A stretch of 34,722 nucleotides of DNA from an uncultured Desulfovibrio sp. (GTDB lineage: Bacteria > Desulfobacterota > Desulfovibrionia > Desulfovibrionales > Desulfovibrionaceae). The notes below the pieces were generated by a model. That model was not told where the DNA came from. It saw only the letters and a program-made list of their open reading frames with translations, and searched no databases. Shown in pieces: positions 24,601 through 33,096 of the stretch (positions are counted from its first letter, which is position 1; every line of letters begins with the position of its first letter). A program made the translations under genes and the position numbers. The DNA lies in the NCBI GenBank assembly GCA_900550745.1, contig URTO01000001.1, positions 1-34,722 of the forward strand. Reading direction: 5' to 3'.

Positions 24601-26304
24601 GATGTCTTCCGAAAGCAGCGGCAGGAGCTGCCCCGCGCATTCGTCAACGGCGGCGCGGTAGACGGGTTCGGTTTCGTAAAGCTCCCGGCCCATGCCCACA
24701 TGCTGCGAACCCGCACCGGGGAACATGAAGTACACATTGCCCGCGGCGGGCGTCTCCCCCGGATCGGCAAGGCGTTCCGTCCAGCGGTGATTCCTCAGCG
24801 AATCAACGAGTTCCGCCGTCGTCCCTGCAATCACGACGCGCCGGGAACCGAACGCCTTCCGTCCCTTTTGCAGGGTATGGGCGACATCCTCCAATGCGGT
24901 TTCGGGATGCTTTTCCAAAAACGCCGCCAGCCGCTCCGCCATATCGTCGAGGGCCCCCTCGGTACGTGCGGAAAGGGGGACAGGATGCCAGCGGCGGCGC
25001 GACCCTGCCTCCCCGCGCACCGGGGCCTCTTCGAGAACCATGTGGCAGTTCGTCCCCCCAAGGCCGAACGAGCTGACGCCCGCCCGGCGCGGCGAGGCTT
25101 CCCACGGCCTCAGTTCCGTATTGACGTAGAACCGGCTGCCTTCAAAGGGAATTTCTGGGTTCGGCCTTTCAAAGTGCAGAATCGGGGTCAGCATTTTCCG
25201 GTCGAGGGAAAGCATGGCGCGGATAAACCCAGCGACGCCCGCGGCGGAATTGAGATGCCCCACGTTGGTCTTGACCGAGCCCAACGCGCACGGCGTCGCC
25301 GCCAAACCGTAAATGCTTTCGAGGGCGCGGAATTCCATCGGATCGCCCATCGGTGTTCCCGTGCCGTGCGTCTCGATGAACGTCACCGTCTCCGGGCCGA
25401 CGCCGGACAGCTCCAACGCCTCACCCAAAACGGCCTCCTGCCCGCGCACGCTCGGGGCCGTGAACCCGACCTTGTCCGCCCCATCGTTGTTCACGGCAAA
25501 GCCGCGAACCACACCGTAAATATGATCGCCGTCCGCAACGGCATCCTCAAGCCGCTTGAGCAGGACGACGCCCGCGCCGTTGCCGTACATCATCCCCGAC
25601 GCCCGGTGGTCAAAGGCGTGGCAGCAGGCGTCGCGCGAGAGCGCACCGTCCTGGCCGGCCAGATAGCCGAGCTTCTCCGGCAGGGAAATGGAAACGCCCC
25701 CGGCGAGGGCCATGTCGCAATGGTAGTCCTGCAACGCCTGGCACGCCGTCGCCACGCCCACCAGCGAACTGGAGCACGCGCTCTGGATGCTGAAGGCTGG
25801 CCCTTTCAGATCGAGCTTGTAGGCGACGCGGGCGGCCGCATAGTCCTTATCGTTGCCGATCAGCTCGTCGAAGAACGGCATCGAATGTTCCGGGAACAGC
25901 ATGTTGTCCGGCTTGAGGTAGCTGCTCGGCGTGATGCTGGCGTAGACCCCGATCGTCAGCCGGGGATCGCCGGGGACATACCCCGCGTCCTCAAGCGCCT
26001 CCCACGCGCATTCCAGAAAGAGGCGCTGCTGGGGATCGATGTTCTCGGCCTCCTTCGGCGTGTAGCCGAAAAACGCCGCGTCGAACTGATCCGCGTTGCC
26101 CAGCACATACCCCTTCTTCACATAGTCTTCCTTGCTCAGAAGCCGTTCGGGGATATGTCCGGCAAGCTCCTCGTCGGTAAACGTCGTGCGGACGTCGGCC
26201 CCCGAAACGAGGTTCTCCCAAAACCGCTCCAGCGTTTCCGCGCCGGGAAAACGCCCGGCCATGCCGATGACGGCGATGTGACCACTTTCCATATCTTCTG
26301 CCAT
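21628..26304 (-). CDS. Type I PKS: KS-AT-psiKR/KR-ACP
   Basis: This module extends the bis-thiazoline chain by one malonyl-type unit and reduces the ketone. Domains of the 1558-aa protein: KS (about 8-430; C177, H313, H350); AT (about 525-830; GHSFGQ with S621, and RAGH at 717-720); a structural pseudo-KR (about 900-1140); KR (about 1160-1420; TGGFGG, K1292, S1315/S1316, Y1329); carrier with S1486. There is no SAM motif between AT and KR, unlike HMWP1, whose methyltransferase sits there. RAGH replaces the HAFH of malonyl-specific ATs and resembles the AGH motifs of ethylmalonyl ATs. The usual KR Asn after the Tyr is Cys (YAAAC). The ATG at 26304 has GAGG five bases upstream. Confidence 0.93.
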   Translation of the reverse strand: MAEDMESGHIAVIGMAGRFPGAETLERFWENLVSGADVRTTFTDEELAGHIPERLLSKEDYVKKGYVLGNADQFDAAFFGYTPKEAENIDPQQRLFLECAWEALEDAGYVPGDPRLTIGVYASITPSSYLKPDNMLFPEHSMPFFDELIGNDKDYAAARVAYKLDLKGPAFSIQSACSSSLVGVATACQALQDYHCDMALAGGVSISLPEKLGYLAGQDGALSRDACCHAFDHRASGMMYGNGAGVVLLKRLEDAVADGDHIYGVVRGFAVNNDGADKVGFTAPSVRGQEAVLGEALELSGVGPETVTFIETHGTGTPMGDPMEFRALESIYGLAATPCALGSVKTNVGHLNSAAGVAGFIRAMLSLDRKMLTPILHFERPNPEIPFEGSRFYVNTELRPWEASPRRAGVSSFGLGGTNCHMVLEEAPVRGEAGSRRRWHPVPLSARTEGALDDMAERLAAFLEKHPETALEDVAHTLQKGRKAFGSRRVVIAGTTAELVDSLRNHRWTERLADPGETPAAGNVYFMFPGAGSQHVGMGRELYETEPVYRAAVDECAGQLLPLLSEDIRDVLYPSEAGRAEAERKIAGPTYAFASLFATEYALARLWMHWGVRPAGCVGHSFGQYLAAVVAGVFSLKDALAVAVRRGQLMDRVEEGAMLLLYAPEEKVVPLLRGSLSVAAVNAEKLCTVSGRPGDIAALEGELAGRRIHYRKVAATRAGHSALMEPILDEFRAVLSSIELHAPQIPFLSNVSGSWITEEDATSPDYWTAHIRRPVRFCENIAAILKDKNAVLLEVGPGKVLGTLAKRHADMDGQGIVFSMRDADQDIEDGKALSAAYGALFLHRVNLDWYAGERDGGRRIPLPTYPFQRQSHWAKRADVRAQAAQGGALASMMGKLMEKREDIGSWFVLPQWRRSFDLRRLEAQPAEKRRFLLLADHCGVSGALARRLRGIGHEAVLAGAGDAYRKEDAETFFIRPGEEGDYKRLLQDLSAQGFEPDFVIHAWSLTGGGDGSGLEAYDSLNAHGYQSVVYLVRALSSLGLDGRPLGLAVLSSGLHGVTGDETLAPEKAPVLGPCRVIPNEYLNIQSRNIDIDAPKPGIPPHPELLDAVIRDVTALRDVLEGRIDAAGFADTVAYRGRSRWEQRFAHVPLPAAPEAEKAAIRRGGVYLITGGFGGVAFELARYLVEGWGVRLVLVGRTPLPPREGWDAWLESHPEDDAVSERIAKVRALEAMGAECLVFAADVADMDRMLAVRDAVLERFGEINGVFHAASTVSSSMIQVQTDERAQAVIRTKVHGTLVLEKMLEATAPDFLMLFSSLCSYTAPLGFTDYAAACCFMDLHAQAMNGRLPYRIVSVGWGYWEGIGIGTVLLPKMMETVGEDVAAHGILAAEGMECISRILALPDAQVMVSTSDYPALVEELRRNAKNVLKNYAAFQAKAKVAKRPRLATPYRAPETDVERVIAAVWQEILGFDSVGVDDAFIELGGDSLHAIPMVSRLESIFHTKVPIRTLVTENTVGKLAAFLIATEKKPGQTARIAELFIKIKMMSADEIKAMLSRKG

Positions 26305-26334
26305 GACAACCTCTATTCAGGTTCAGCTTTGTGT

Positions 26335-29300
26335 TCAGCCTTGACGCGCACGGCGTTTCTTCCGCATCTCGACGCGCCGGGACGTTCCGGCGGCGGGCGC
26401 AGCGCGGCGCGTCCCCTCGTCGAGGAAGGCGGCCAACGTCCGTATGCTCGGATATTCAAAAACGCTCACTAGGGGGAATTCGCGCCCAAAACGCCTTGCC
26501 AGCTCCCTGTGCAGCCGCACGGCGAGGACTGAAGTGCCGCCCACATCGAAAAAATTGTCGTCGATGTTCAGCACCGCGCGCCCAAGAACGTCTTCCCACG
26601 CCTGCCCCACGGCCTTCTCGGCCTCGGACGAAGCCGGAGCAGCCGCACTCTCCTGAAAGGCCGCTTCCCCAGCCGTCTGAAGGAGCCGTTTCCTGTCCAC
26701 CTTCCCATTGCCCGACAACGGCAGGGCCTCCAGCGTCACGAGGGCCGAGGGCACCATGTAGTCGGGCAGGCGTTCGCGGACGGTTCCGAGGACGGCCCGC
26801 TCCTCGACCGCCCCTTCGGGGACGATGAAGGCGATCAGCTTCTTGGCGGCGGCGTTTTCGCCCGCCACCGCCACGACAGCCTCCCGGACATCGGGACGGG
26901 ACAACAGTACGGCCTCGATTTCGCCAAGCTCGATCCGATGGCCCCGGATCTTCACCTGAAAGTCCTTTCGGCCCAGAAACTCGATATTTCCGTCTCGCAG
27001 CATCCGGCCCACGTCGCCGGTGCGGTACAGCCGTTCGCCGGTTTCCGGGTGCACAATGAAACTCTCGGCCGTTCGGGCGGCGTCGCGCCAGTATTCGCGC
27101 GCCAGCCCCACGCCGCCGATGTACAGATCGCCGGGGACACCGTCGGGGCATGCCTCCAGCCGGGCGTTCAGCACATGGAAACGCTGATTGCGCATGGGAC
27201 GCCCGTACGGGATGCTCTTCCATTCCGGGAGCACGTCCCCAATGGGGTACAGAATGGACCAGATGGAAGCCTCCGTAGCCCCGCCGAGGCTGAACAGCTT
27301 CGCCTCGGGAGCGACGGCGCGGATCCGCCGGGGCAAGTCCAGCGGAATCCAGTCGCCGCTCATCAGGACAAGGCGCAGGGGGACGTCGCCCGCCTTCCCT
27401 GCAAATTCCATATATTCCACCAGCATCTGCACCAGCATGGGCACGGAGTTCCAGATCGTGACGCCGTGCCGCGAGGCCAGCTCCAGCCAGTGGGAGGGAT
27501 CTTTCAGCCTGTCGGCATCGGGCAGCACGACGGCGGCCCCGGAGAGCAGCGCGCCCCAGATGTCGTAGACGGACAGGTCAAAATGCAGCGCGGAAAGGCC
27601 GAACAGCCGATCCCCAGCCCCCACCCCAAAACGCCCGTTGACATCAAGAAGGGTATTCACGGCCCCACGGTGGTCGATGGCGACCCCCTTGGGCCGTCCC
27701 GTGGAGCCAGACGTGTAGATGATGTAGGCCAACTCATCAGGCTCCACAGGCACGGCCTCCGAAAGCCCTTCTTCTGGGGGGAGGCCGTCCACGGCGACGA
27801 CCAGCGCGCCTTCGGGCCAGCGCAACGTCTCCGCGTACTTCGCCTGCGTCAGAATGGTGCGGAAGCCCGCGCCGTCCGCAATCTGCTCAAGCCGGGCGTA
27901 AGGGACATGGGCGTCCACGGGGACGTAGACGGCCCCCGCCAGCGCGATGCCCGCAACGGCGACGACCTGTTCCCAGCCCTTTTCCATCACCACCCCGACA
28001 AGATCCCCGCGGCTGACGCCTTGGTGCGCCAGAGTATGCGCGACGGCACCCGCACGGCGGAGAACCTCTTCATACGACAACGTCCGTGCGGAGGTTATGA
28101 CGGCCGGGGCGTCGGGCGTCGCCTGAGCCTGCCGGAGGAAAAGGGAGGCCAGCGTTTCCCCGGAAAGGGGGCCTTCGGTGGCGTTGTAGCCGATCCGGGA
28201 CTGCCGCTGGGCTTCGGGAAGCGTGAGCGGCGAAGCCTCCAGCCACGCGGCGTCGTCCGCGGCCAGCCGATTGAGCAACCTCACGTAGGCGTCGAACATG
28301 GCTTCCACGAGCCCCTCCGGGAACAGCCCCTCGACGGCGTCCCAGTTGAGCATGAGGCGGCCCTCCTGCTCATAGGTCTGGTGGTCGAGCCATACCTGCG
28401 GGGTCTGGGTGATGCTCGTGACGAGCGTTCCCATGCCGGAGAACCCCGACGCATCGCGGCCTGCCTTTCCAAGGCTGACCGCCCCGGTGAACACGATGGG
28501 CATGCGCGCCGGTTTGCCGCGCAGCGCAAGCTCGCGCAACACCTGCACGCCGCTCACAAGCCGATGGCTCATGTCTTCCCAGAGCTGCCGCTGGACGCCG
28601 AGGGCGCGCTCCCTGAAGGATGCGCCGGAAACGGCGTCCACGGCGAGCAGGTTGAGGGAGGAGAAATCCCCGACGACATCGTTGACCTGATCGTGCAGCG
28701 GAAGCCGGTTGAACAGCGTCAGGTTCAGGGTAAAGCGGGGGCCGACACTCCAGCGAGCCAGCGTTTCGGCATAGGCGGCTACGAGCAGGCCGGACGGCGT
28801 CAGCCCGTTCCGGCGGATGCGGGCCTTGAAGCCCTCCCAGACGGGGGCCTCCAGAACCGCGCTCAAGCGTACCGTCCGGGGCGCGTCAAGTTCCGAAGGC
28901 TGCTTCGCCAGCGGAAGTTCCGGCGCGGGAGGCAGGTCGTCCAAGCGTTTTTTCCAATATTCAAAATCACTGCGCCAGAGGGGGGTATCGACGATCTTCC
29001 GCTCCGCAAGCACATAGTCGCGGAAGGACAGGCGCAGTTCGGGGAGCCGCTCGCCGGGCGAGCGGTACAGCCGCAGCCATTCGTCGACAAGCAGGAAGAT
29101 GCTCCATGCGTCGGCGATCATGGCGTCGAAATCGAGGAACAGGCGGAGACGCTCTTCCCCGTCCCGCAGGTACCGGGCCACGCGGATATCGAACAACGGC
29201 CATGTATCCGCCGGGAGCAACTGCCCGGACATGGCCCGGCGGACATTCCCGATGGCCCCTTCCGGGGCCGCATCATCCCTCAGATCATAAACCGGGAAAC

Positions 29301-32300
29301 GGTACTCGCCCACGGAAGGCAGGATCGCCTGCGTGCCGTCCGGCAGGAACACGGCGCGCAGCATCTCGTGACGTTCGATCAGCCGGTTCCAGGCACCGTT
29401 GAGCCGTTCGATGTCCATGCCCGCATTGTCGAATTCAAAATAGACGTGGCTCGAAACCTTTCCCAACTCGTAGGCCCCGATGCGGCCGATCCAGTAGGCA
29501 TATTGCACGTCCGTCAGCGGGAACGGCTCGGAGCGTTCCCCTTCCCGCGGCTCCACGGCGGGCAGGGACGCCGCATCCGGGAGGGCAGGCCCGTTTTCCC
29601 GCGCCTCCGCCTCAAGGCTCTCCGCGAGACGCGCGATGTCGGGGAACCGGAAAAGCCGATCAAGGGTCAGTTCCGCGCCGAGCTCCTTCCGCACTTCCGC
29701 GACAAGGTGGGTCGCCACGAGCGAGTCCCCGCCGAGCTCAAAGAAATTGTCCCGCACGCCGACCTGCGGCACCTGCAAAATGCGCTCCCATATGCGGGCG
29801 AGCGCGTTTTCCAGCTCCGTCGCGGGCCGGGCTTCCTCGCATGCCTTTTCCTCAAACGGGGGGAGGGCCTTGCGATCCAGTTTCCCGTTGGCGGACAGGG
29901 GCAAGGCGTCGAGCGCCATGAACGCGGAGGGCACCATGTATTCGGGGACGCGATCACGAAGGAACGCCTCCAGCGCGCGGAACAGGCCCTCTTCGTCCGC
30001 CGCGGGCTCCCGCAGCACCAGATAGGCCCCCAGCCGCCGGATGCCCCGCGCACCGGAAACCGGCATCGCCACAACGTCCTTTACCAGCGGGTGCTCTTTC
30101 AGGGCTGCTTCGATTTCGCCCAGCTCAATGCGGTGCCCGCGGATCTTCACCTGACTGTCGGCGCGGCCAAGGAATTCGATGGTGCCGTCCGGCCAGAAAC
30201 GTCCGAGGTCGCCCGTCCGATACCAGCGCATCCCGTCAATATTGCGGAAACGCTGGGCCGTCAGTTCGGGATCGCCCAGATAGCAGCGGGCGACGCCAGC
30301 CCCGCCGATCCACAGCTCGCCGTCCACCAGATCCGGGCAGTCGCGGCCCTTGGCGTCCACCACCCGGTAGGACTGCCGGGACAAGGGGCGTCCGTAGGGA
30401 ATCGACTTCCACTCGGCGGGGATCGGCACCTCAACCTCCATGATGTTCGACCAGATCGAGGCTTCCGTGGCCCCGCCCATCGCGATGAGCCTTGCTCCGG
30501 GGGCCGCGTCCTTCAGCCGCTGCGGCAGATCAAGCCCGATCCAGTCCCCTGAAAGCATGGCCAGACGCAGCGGGAGCCTGCTTCCGTGCGCTTCGGCATC
30601 CACCAGCAGCATGTCGAGCAGGATGGGCACTGTGTTCCAGACCGTGACGCCGTATTCGAGGACGATCCGGCGCCAGTCCCCTGCGCTGCGGCGTATCGCC
30701 TCGCCGATGGCGACGATGGCCGCGCCGGACGAGAGCATCCCGAAAATATCGTATACGGAAAGGTCGAAATCGAGCGAGGACACGGCAAGGCATGCGTCAC
30801 CCTCGCCCACATGGAACCGCCCGTTGATGTCCGCAATCGTGTTCCGCGCGCTGCGGTGCTCAATGGCCACGCCTTTGGGCTCGCCCGTGGAGCCGGAGGT
30901 AAAGATGACGTAGGCGAGATCATCGGGAGCGACCGCCGCCGGCTCCGCAAGCGCCTCCACGGCATGGCGCTCCGCGATGTCAATCAGTTCAGCTCCAGAT
31001 GGGAGCGAGGCCGCGTCCAGTACATCCGTACGGCTCAGGACAAAGCGGACGCCGATTTTCCGATGGATGCGCTCACGCCGCGCCAACGGCTGGGAAGGGC
31101 TTACCGGCACATAGAATCCGCCCGCCGCGAGGACGCCCAGCACGGCGACAATCTGTTCCCTGCCGCGCGGCAAGGTCACCGCCACCGGCGTCCCGCGTTC
31201 CACGCCGCGCCGACGCAGCAAGGCCGCCGTCCGCAGCGCCTCCCCCGCCAGTTCCCCATAGGTGATCCGCTCACCGCTCAGCCCGTCGATGACCGCGACC
31301 GTATCCGCCGCCTCGGCAGCGCGGACGAAAAACGGCCCGTGCATCGTCTCTTCAGGCGCGGGGAGGGCCAAAGCCCTGTCACACCCGCGCCGTTCGCGCT
31401 GCCGCTCCGGCAGCACGTCGGGGACGCATTCCCAATGGGCGGCGTCAGCGGCGAGCCATTCCAAAAGCCGTCCATAGGCGTGCAGCATCTCATCAATCAG
31501 CCCTTCGGCAAAAAGTTCCTCCGCCGTATCCCACGCGAGGGCGAGTCCGCCGTCTTCGGTTTCGTACATCTGGAAGTCAAGCCAGACCTGCGGCGTCTGG
31601 GACAGCATGTAGTGGAGCCTGCCGAGCGTTTCCCGGCATTCCTGCGTCAGCAGGGGGTTCCCCAGATTGCACGCGAAGACCACGGGCGCGATGAACCGCT
31701 CGTCGGGGCGCATCCTGGCAATGTCGCGCTGAATCCGCACGCCGGAGTAGGAGGAATGGGCCACGTTCTCGTAAAAACGGGATTGGACGTCGCGCAGGCG
31801 TCCGAGGAAAGGCTTCTCCTCGGTGCAGTCCACATCGACGAGCAGCAGGTTGGTGAAGTCCGCCACCACGTCCTCCAGCCCTTCCTCGCCCGTTTCCCGA
31901 TCGAAGAGCGGCAGGTTGATGAAAAAGCGGGGCACGGAACTCCAGCGATCGAGGATTTCGGCGTAGGCCGTCAGCAGCGCCATCGCCGCCGTCGCCTCAT
32001 GGGCCGCCGCCTCGGCCTTGAGCGCGCGCCACGTCCCGGCGGACAAAAAATACAGCCTGCGGCGGTACGAAGCCCGAAGCACCTCTTCGGGGTTCCTCTT
32101 CAGCGGAAGCGCGGGCGCGCCGGGGAGTTCGGGCAGGCGCCCGGCCCAATAGGCGGCGTCGCGCTCCCTGTCCGCCACGTCCCGCGCGTCCTTGCGGGCC
32201 AAATAGTCGGAGAAGCGCCACGCCTCCGGCGCGGGCGGCACGACGCCGCGGGCGTAAGCCGCCGAAAGGTCGCGCAGCACGATGCAGAAGCTCTGCACGT

Positions 32301-33009
32301 CGGCCACCAGCAGATCGATGTCGAAGAACAGGCGGGTGCGCCCGTCCGGGAGCAGGCACAGCTCCAGACCGGCAAGCCTGCCCTGCTCTACCGCGAAACG
32401 GCGGTGTGAAAGTTCCTCGCGGAGCCGTTCCAGACGGTCGGCCACGGTTCCCGCGTCGGCCTCCCGGAGATCGTGGACGATCAGCTCTTCCGAGGCGGGT
32501 TCCGGCAGGACGAGCTGCCTGCCGTCTTCGAGGAACGCGGCGCGCAGCAGGCTGTGGTGCGCAAGCACCGTCCGCCACGCCCCAGCCAACCTGTCCGGCT
32601 CGACCCCTTCGCCGTCCAGCTCAAGGTAGGCATGGCAGCCGACGCCGCCGAGCGGCTGTCCGTCACGCCGCCCGATCCAATAGGCATACTGCACGTCCGT
32701 CAGAGGGAAAGGCTCGTCCTGCGTCCGCTGCGGAAGGGGCGAGGCGGGGACGGCCCGCTCCGCGCCGATCCCGGCCTTCCGGCGGAGGATCTCCATCCAG
32801 CTCGACAGCGTAGGTTCGGCGATCATTTCTGCGAACGTGACCTTGACCCCGGCCTTGCGCCACCTGCTGACCAGACGCATGATCTTCAGGGAGTCCAGCC
32901 CGAGGCCGACAAGGTTGTCGCCATCGGAAAAACCGGGCTCCGCGATCAGCCCCCCTATGGTTTCGCGGACGGAATCGTATTCAATGACCGCAGGATCCTT
33001 CATTGCCAT
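26335..33009 (-). CDS. NRPS: ArCP-Cy-A-PCP-Cy-A-PCP
   Basis: This enzyme starts the chain: it takes the activated aryl acid and adds and cyclises two cysteines to an aryl-bis-thiazoline. Domains of the 2224-aa protein: aryl carrier (about 8-80, S40); Cy1 (98-535, D232-x4-D237-x2-S240); A1 (about 555-1050); PCP1 (S1096); Cy2 (1160-1595, D1295-x4-D1300-x2-S1303); A2 (1615-2110); PCP2 (S2160, in GGTS). My alignment gives cysteine-type pocket codes: A1 DLYNMSMIWK and A2 DLYNLSLIWK, the latter the published cysteine code of PchE/HMWP2-type domains. HMWP2 has a single A domain with an insert; here there are two, with no insert and no epimerase. The ATG at 33009 has GAGGA upstream. The C-terminus is a basic tail. 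Confidence 0.94.
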   Translation of the reverse strand: MAMKDPAVIEYDSVRETIGGLIAEPGFSDGDNLVGLGLDSLKIMRLVSRWRKAGVKVTFAEMIAEPTLSSWMEILRRKAGIGAERAVPASPLPQRTQDEPFPLTDVQYAYWIGRRDGQPLGGVGCHAYLELDGEGVEPDRLAGAWRTVLAHHSLLRAAFLEDGRQLVLPEPASEELIVHDLREADAGTVADRLERLREELSHRRFAVEQGRLAGLELCLLPDGRTRLFFDIDLLVADVQSFCIVLRDLSAAYARGVVPPAPEAWRFSDYLARKDARDVADRERDAAYWAGRLPELPGAPALPLKRNPEEVLRASYRRRLYFLSAGTWRALKAEAAAHEATAAMALLTAYAEILDRWSSVPRFFINLPLFDRETGEEGLEDVVADFTNLLLVDVDCTEEKPFLGRLRDVQSRFYENVAHSSYSGVRIQRDIARMRPDERFIAPVVFACNLGNPLLTQECRETLGRLHYMLSQTPQVWLDFQMYETEDGGLALAWDTAEELFAEGLIDEMLHAYGRLLEWLAADAAHWECVPDVLPERQRERRGCDRALALPAPEETMHGPFFVRAAEAADTVAVIDGLSGERITYGELAGEALRTAALLRRRGVERGTPVAVTLPRGREQIVAVLGVLAAGGFYVPVSPSQPLARRERIHRKIGVRFVLSRTDVLDAASLPSGAELIDIAERHAVEALAEPAAVAPDDLAYVIFTSGSTGEPKGVAIEHRSARNTIADINGRFHVGEGDACLAVSSLDFDLSVYDIFGMLSSGAAIVAIGEAIRRSAGDWRRIVLEYGVTVWNTVPILLDMLLVDAEAHGSRLPLRLAMLSGDWIGLDLPQRLKDAAPGARLIAMGGATEASIWSNIMEVEVPIPAEWKSIPYGRPLSRQSYRVVDAKGRDCPDLVDGELWIGGAGVARCYLGDPELTAQRFRNIDGMRWYRTGDLGRFWPDGTIEFLGRADSQVKIRGHRIELGEIEAALKEHPLVKDVVAMPVSGARGIRRLGAYLVLREPAADEEGLFRALEAFLRDRVPEYMVPSAFMALDALPLSANGKLDRKALPPFEEKACEEARPATELENALARIWERILQVPQVGVRDNFFELGGDSLVATHLVAEVRKELGAELTLDRLFRFPDIARLAESLEAEARENGPALPDAASLPAVEPREGERSEPFPLTDVQYAYWIGRIGAYELGKVSSHVYFEFDNAGMDIERLNGAWNRLIERHEMLRAVFLPDGTQAILPSVGEYRFPVYDLRDDAAPEGAIGNVRRAMSGQLLPADTWPLFDIRVARYLRDGEERLRLFLDFDAMIADAWSIFLLVDEWLRLYRSPGERLPELRLSFRDYVLAERKIVDTPLWRSDFEYWKKRLDDLPPAPELPLAKQPSELDAPRTVRLSAVLEAPVWEGFKARIRRNGLTPSGLLVAAYAETLARWSVGPRFTLNLTLFNRLPLHDQVNDVVGDFSSLNLLAVDAVSGASFRERALGVQRQLWEDMSHRLVSGVQVLRELALRGKPARMPIVFTGAVSLGKAGRDASGFSGMGTLVTSITQTPQVWLDHQTYEQEGRLMLNWDAVEGLFPEGLVEAMFDAYVRLLNRLAADDAAWLEASPLTLPEAQRQSRIGYNATEGPLSGETLASLFLRQAQATPDAPAVITSARTLSYEEVLRRAGAVAHTLAHQGVSRGDLVGVVMEKGWEQVVAVAGIALAGAVYVPVDAHVPYARLEQIADGAGFRTILTQAKYAETLRWPEGALVVAVDGLPPEEGLSEAVPVEPDELAYIIYTSGSTGRPKGVAIDHRGAVNTLLDVNGRFGVGAGDRLFGLSALHFDLSVYDIWGALLSGAAVVLPDADRLKDPSHWLELASRHGVTIWNSVPMLVQMLVEYMEFAGKAGDVPLRLVLMSGDWIPLDLPRRIRAVAPEAKLFSLGGATEASIWSILYPIGDVLPEWKSIPYGRPMRNQRFHVLNARLEACPDGVPGDLYIGGVGLAREYWRDAARTAESFIVHPETGERLYRTGDVGRMLRDGNIEFLGRKDFQVKIRGHRIELGEIEAVLLSRPDVREAVVAVAGENAAAKKLIAFIVPEGAVEERAVLGTVRERLPDYMVPSALVTLEALPLSGNGKVDRKRLLQTAGEAAFQESAAAPASSEAEKAVGQAWEDVLGRAVLNIDDNFFDVGGTSVLAVRLHRELARRFGREFPLVSVFEYPSIRTLAAFLDEGTRRAAPAAGTSRRVEMRKKRRARQG

Positions 33010-33047
33010 CGCTTCCTCTTTTTCCTTGAAGTGTGCTGGTGTCCATG

Positions 33048-33079
33048 AAAAACACCGGGAAAGGCGACCTCTCCCGGTG
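33048..33079 (-). terminator. Intrinsic terminator-like hairpin between the AMP-ligase and NRPS genes
   Basis: On the minus strand CACCGGGA (33079-33072) pairs perfectly with TCCCGGTG (33060-33053) across an 11-base loop, followed at once by five T (33052-33048). It lies in the 87-base gap between the AMP-ligase stop and the NRPS start. No clear promoter or Fur site follows before the NRPS gene. It may attenuate read-through instead of ending transcription fully. Confidence 0.7.
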
Positions 33080-33096
33080 GGGAAACAGGCTGCGCC

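Noticed and set aside
22423..26472. Plus-strand open frame of 1349 codons opposite the PKS gene
   Set aside because: It is a shadow in GC-rich DNA. The translation is a low-complexity His/Arg/Gly/Asp/Pro mix with no domain, while the opposite strand encodes an intact PKS.
26938..30552. Plus-strand open frame of 1204 codons opposite the first NRPS gene
   Set aside because: No recognisable domain, and composition typical of antisense frames. The minus strand carries all NRPS motifs in order.
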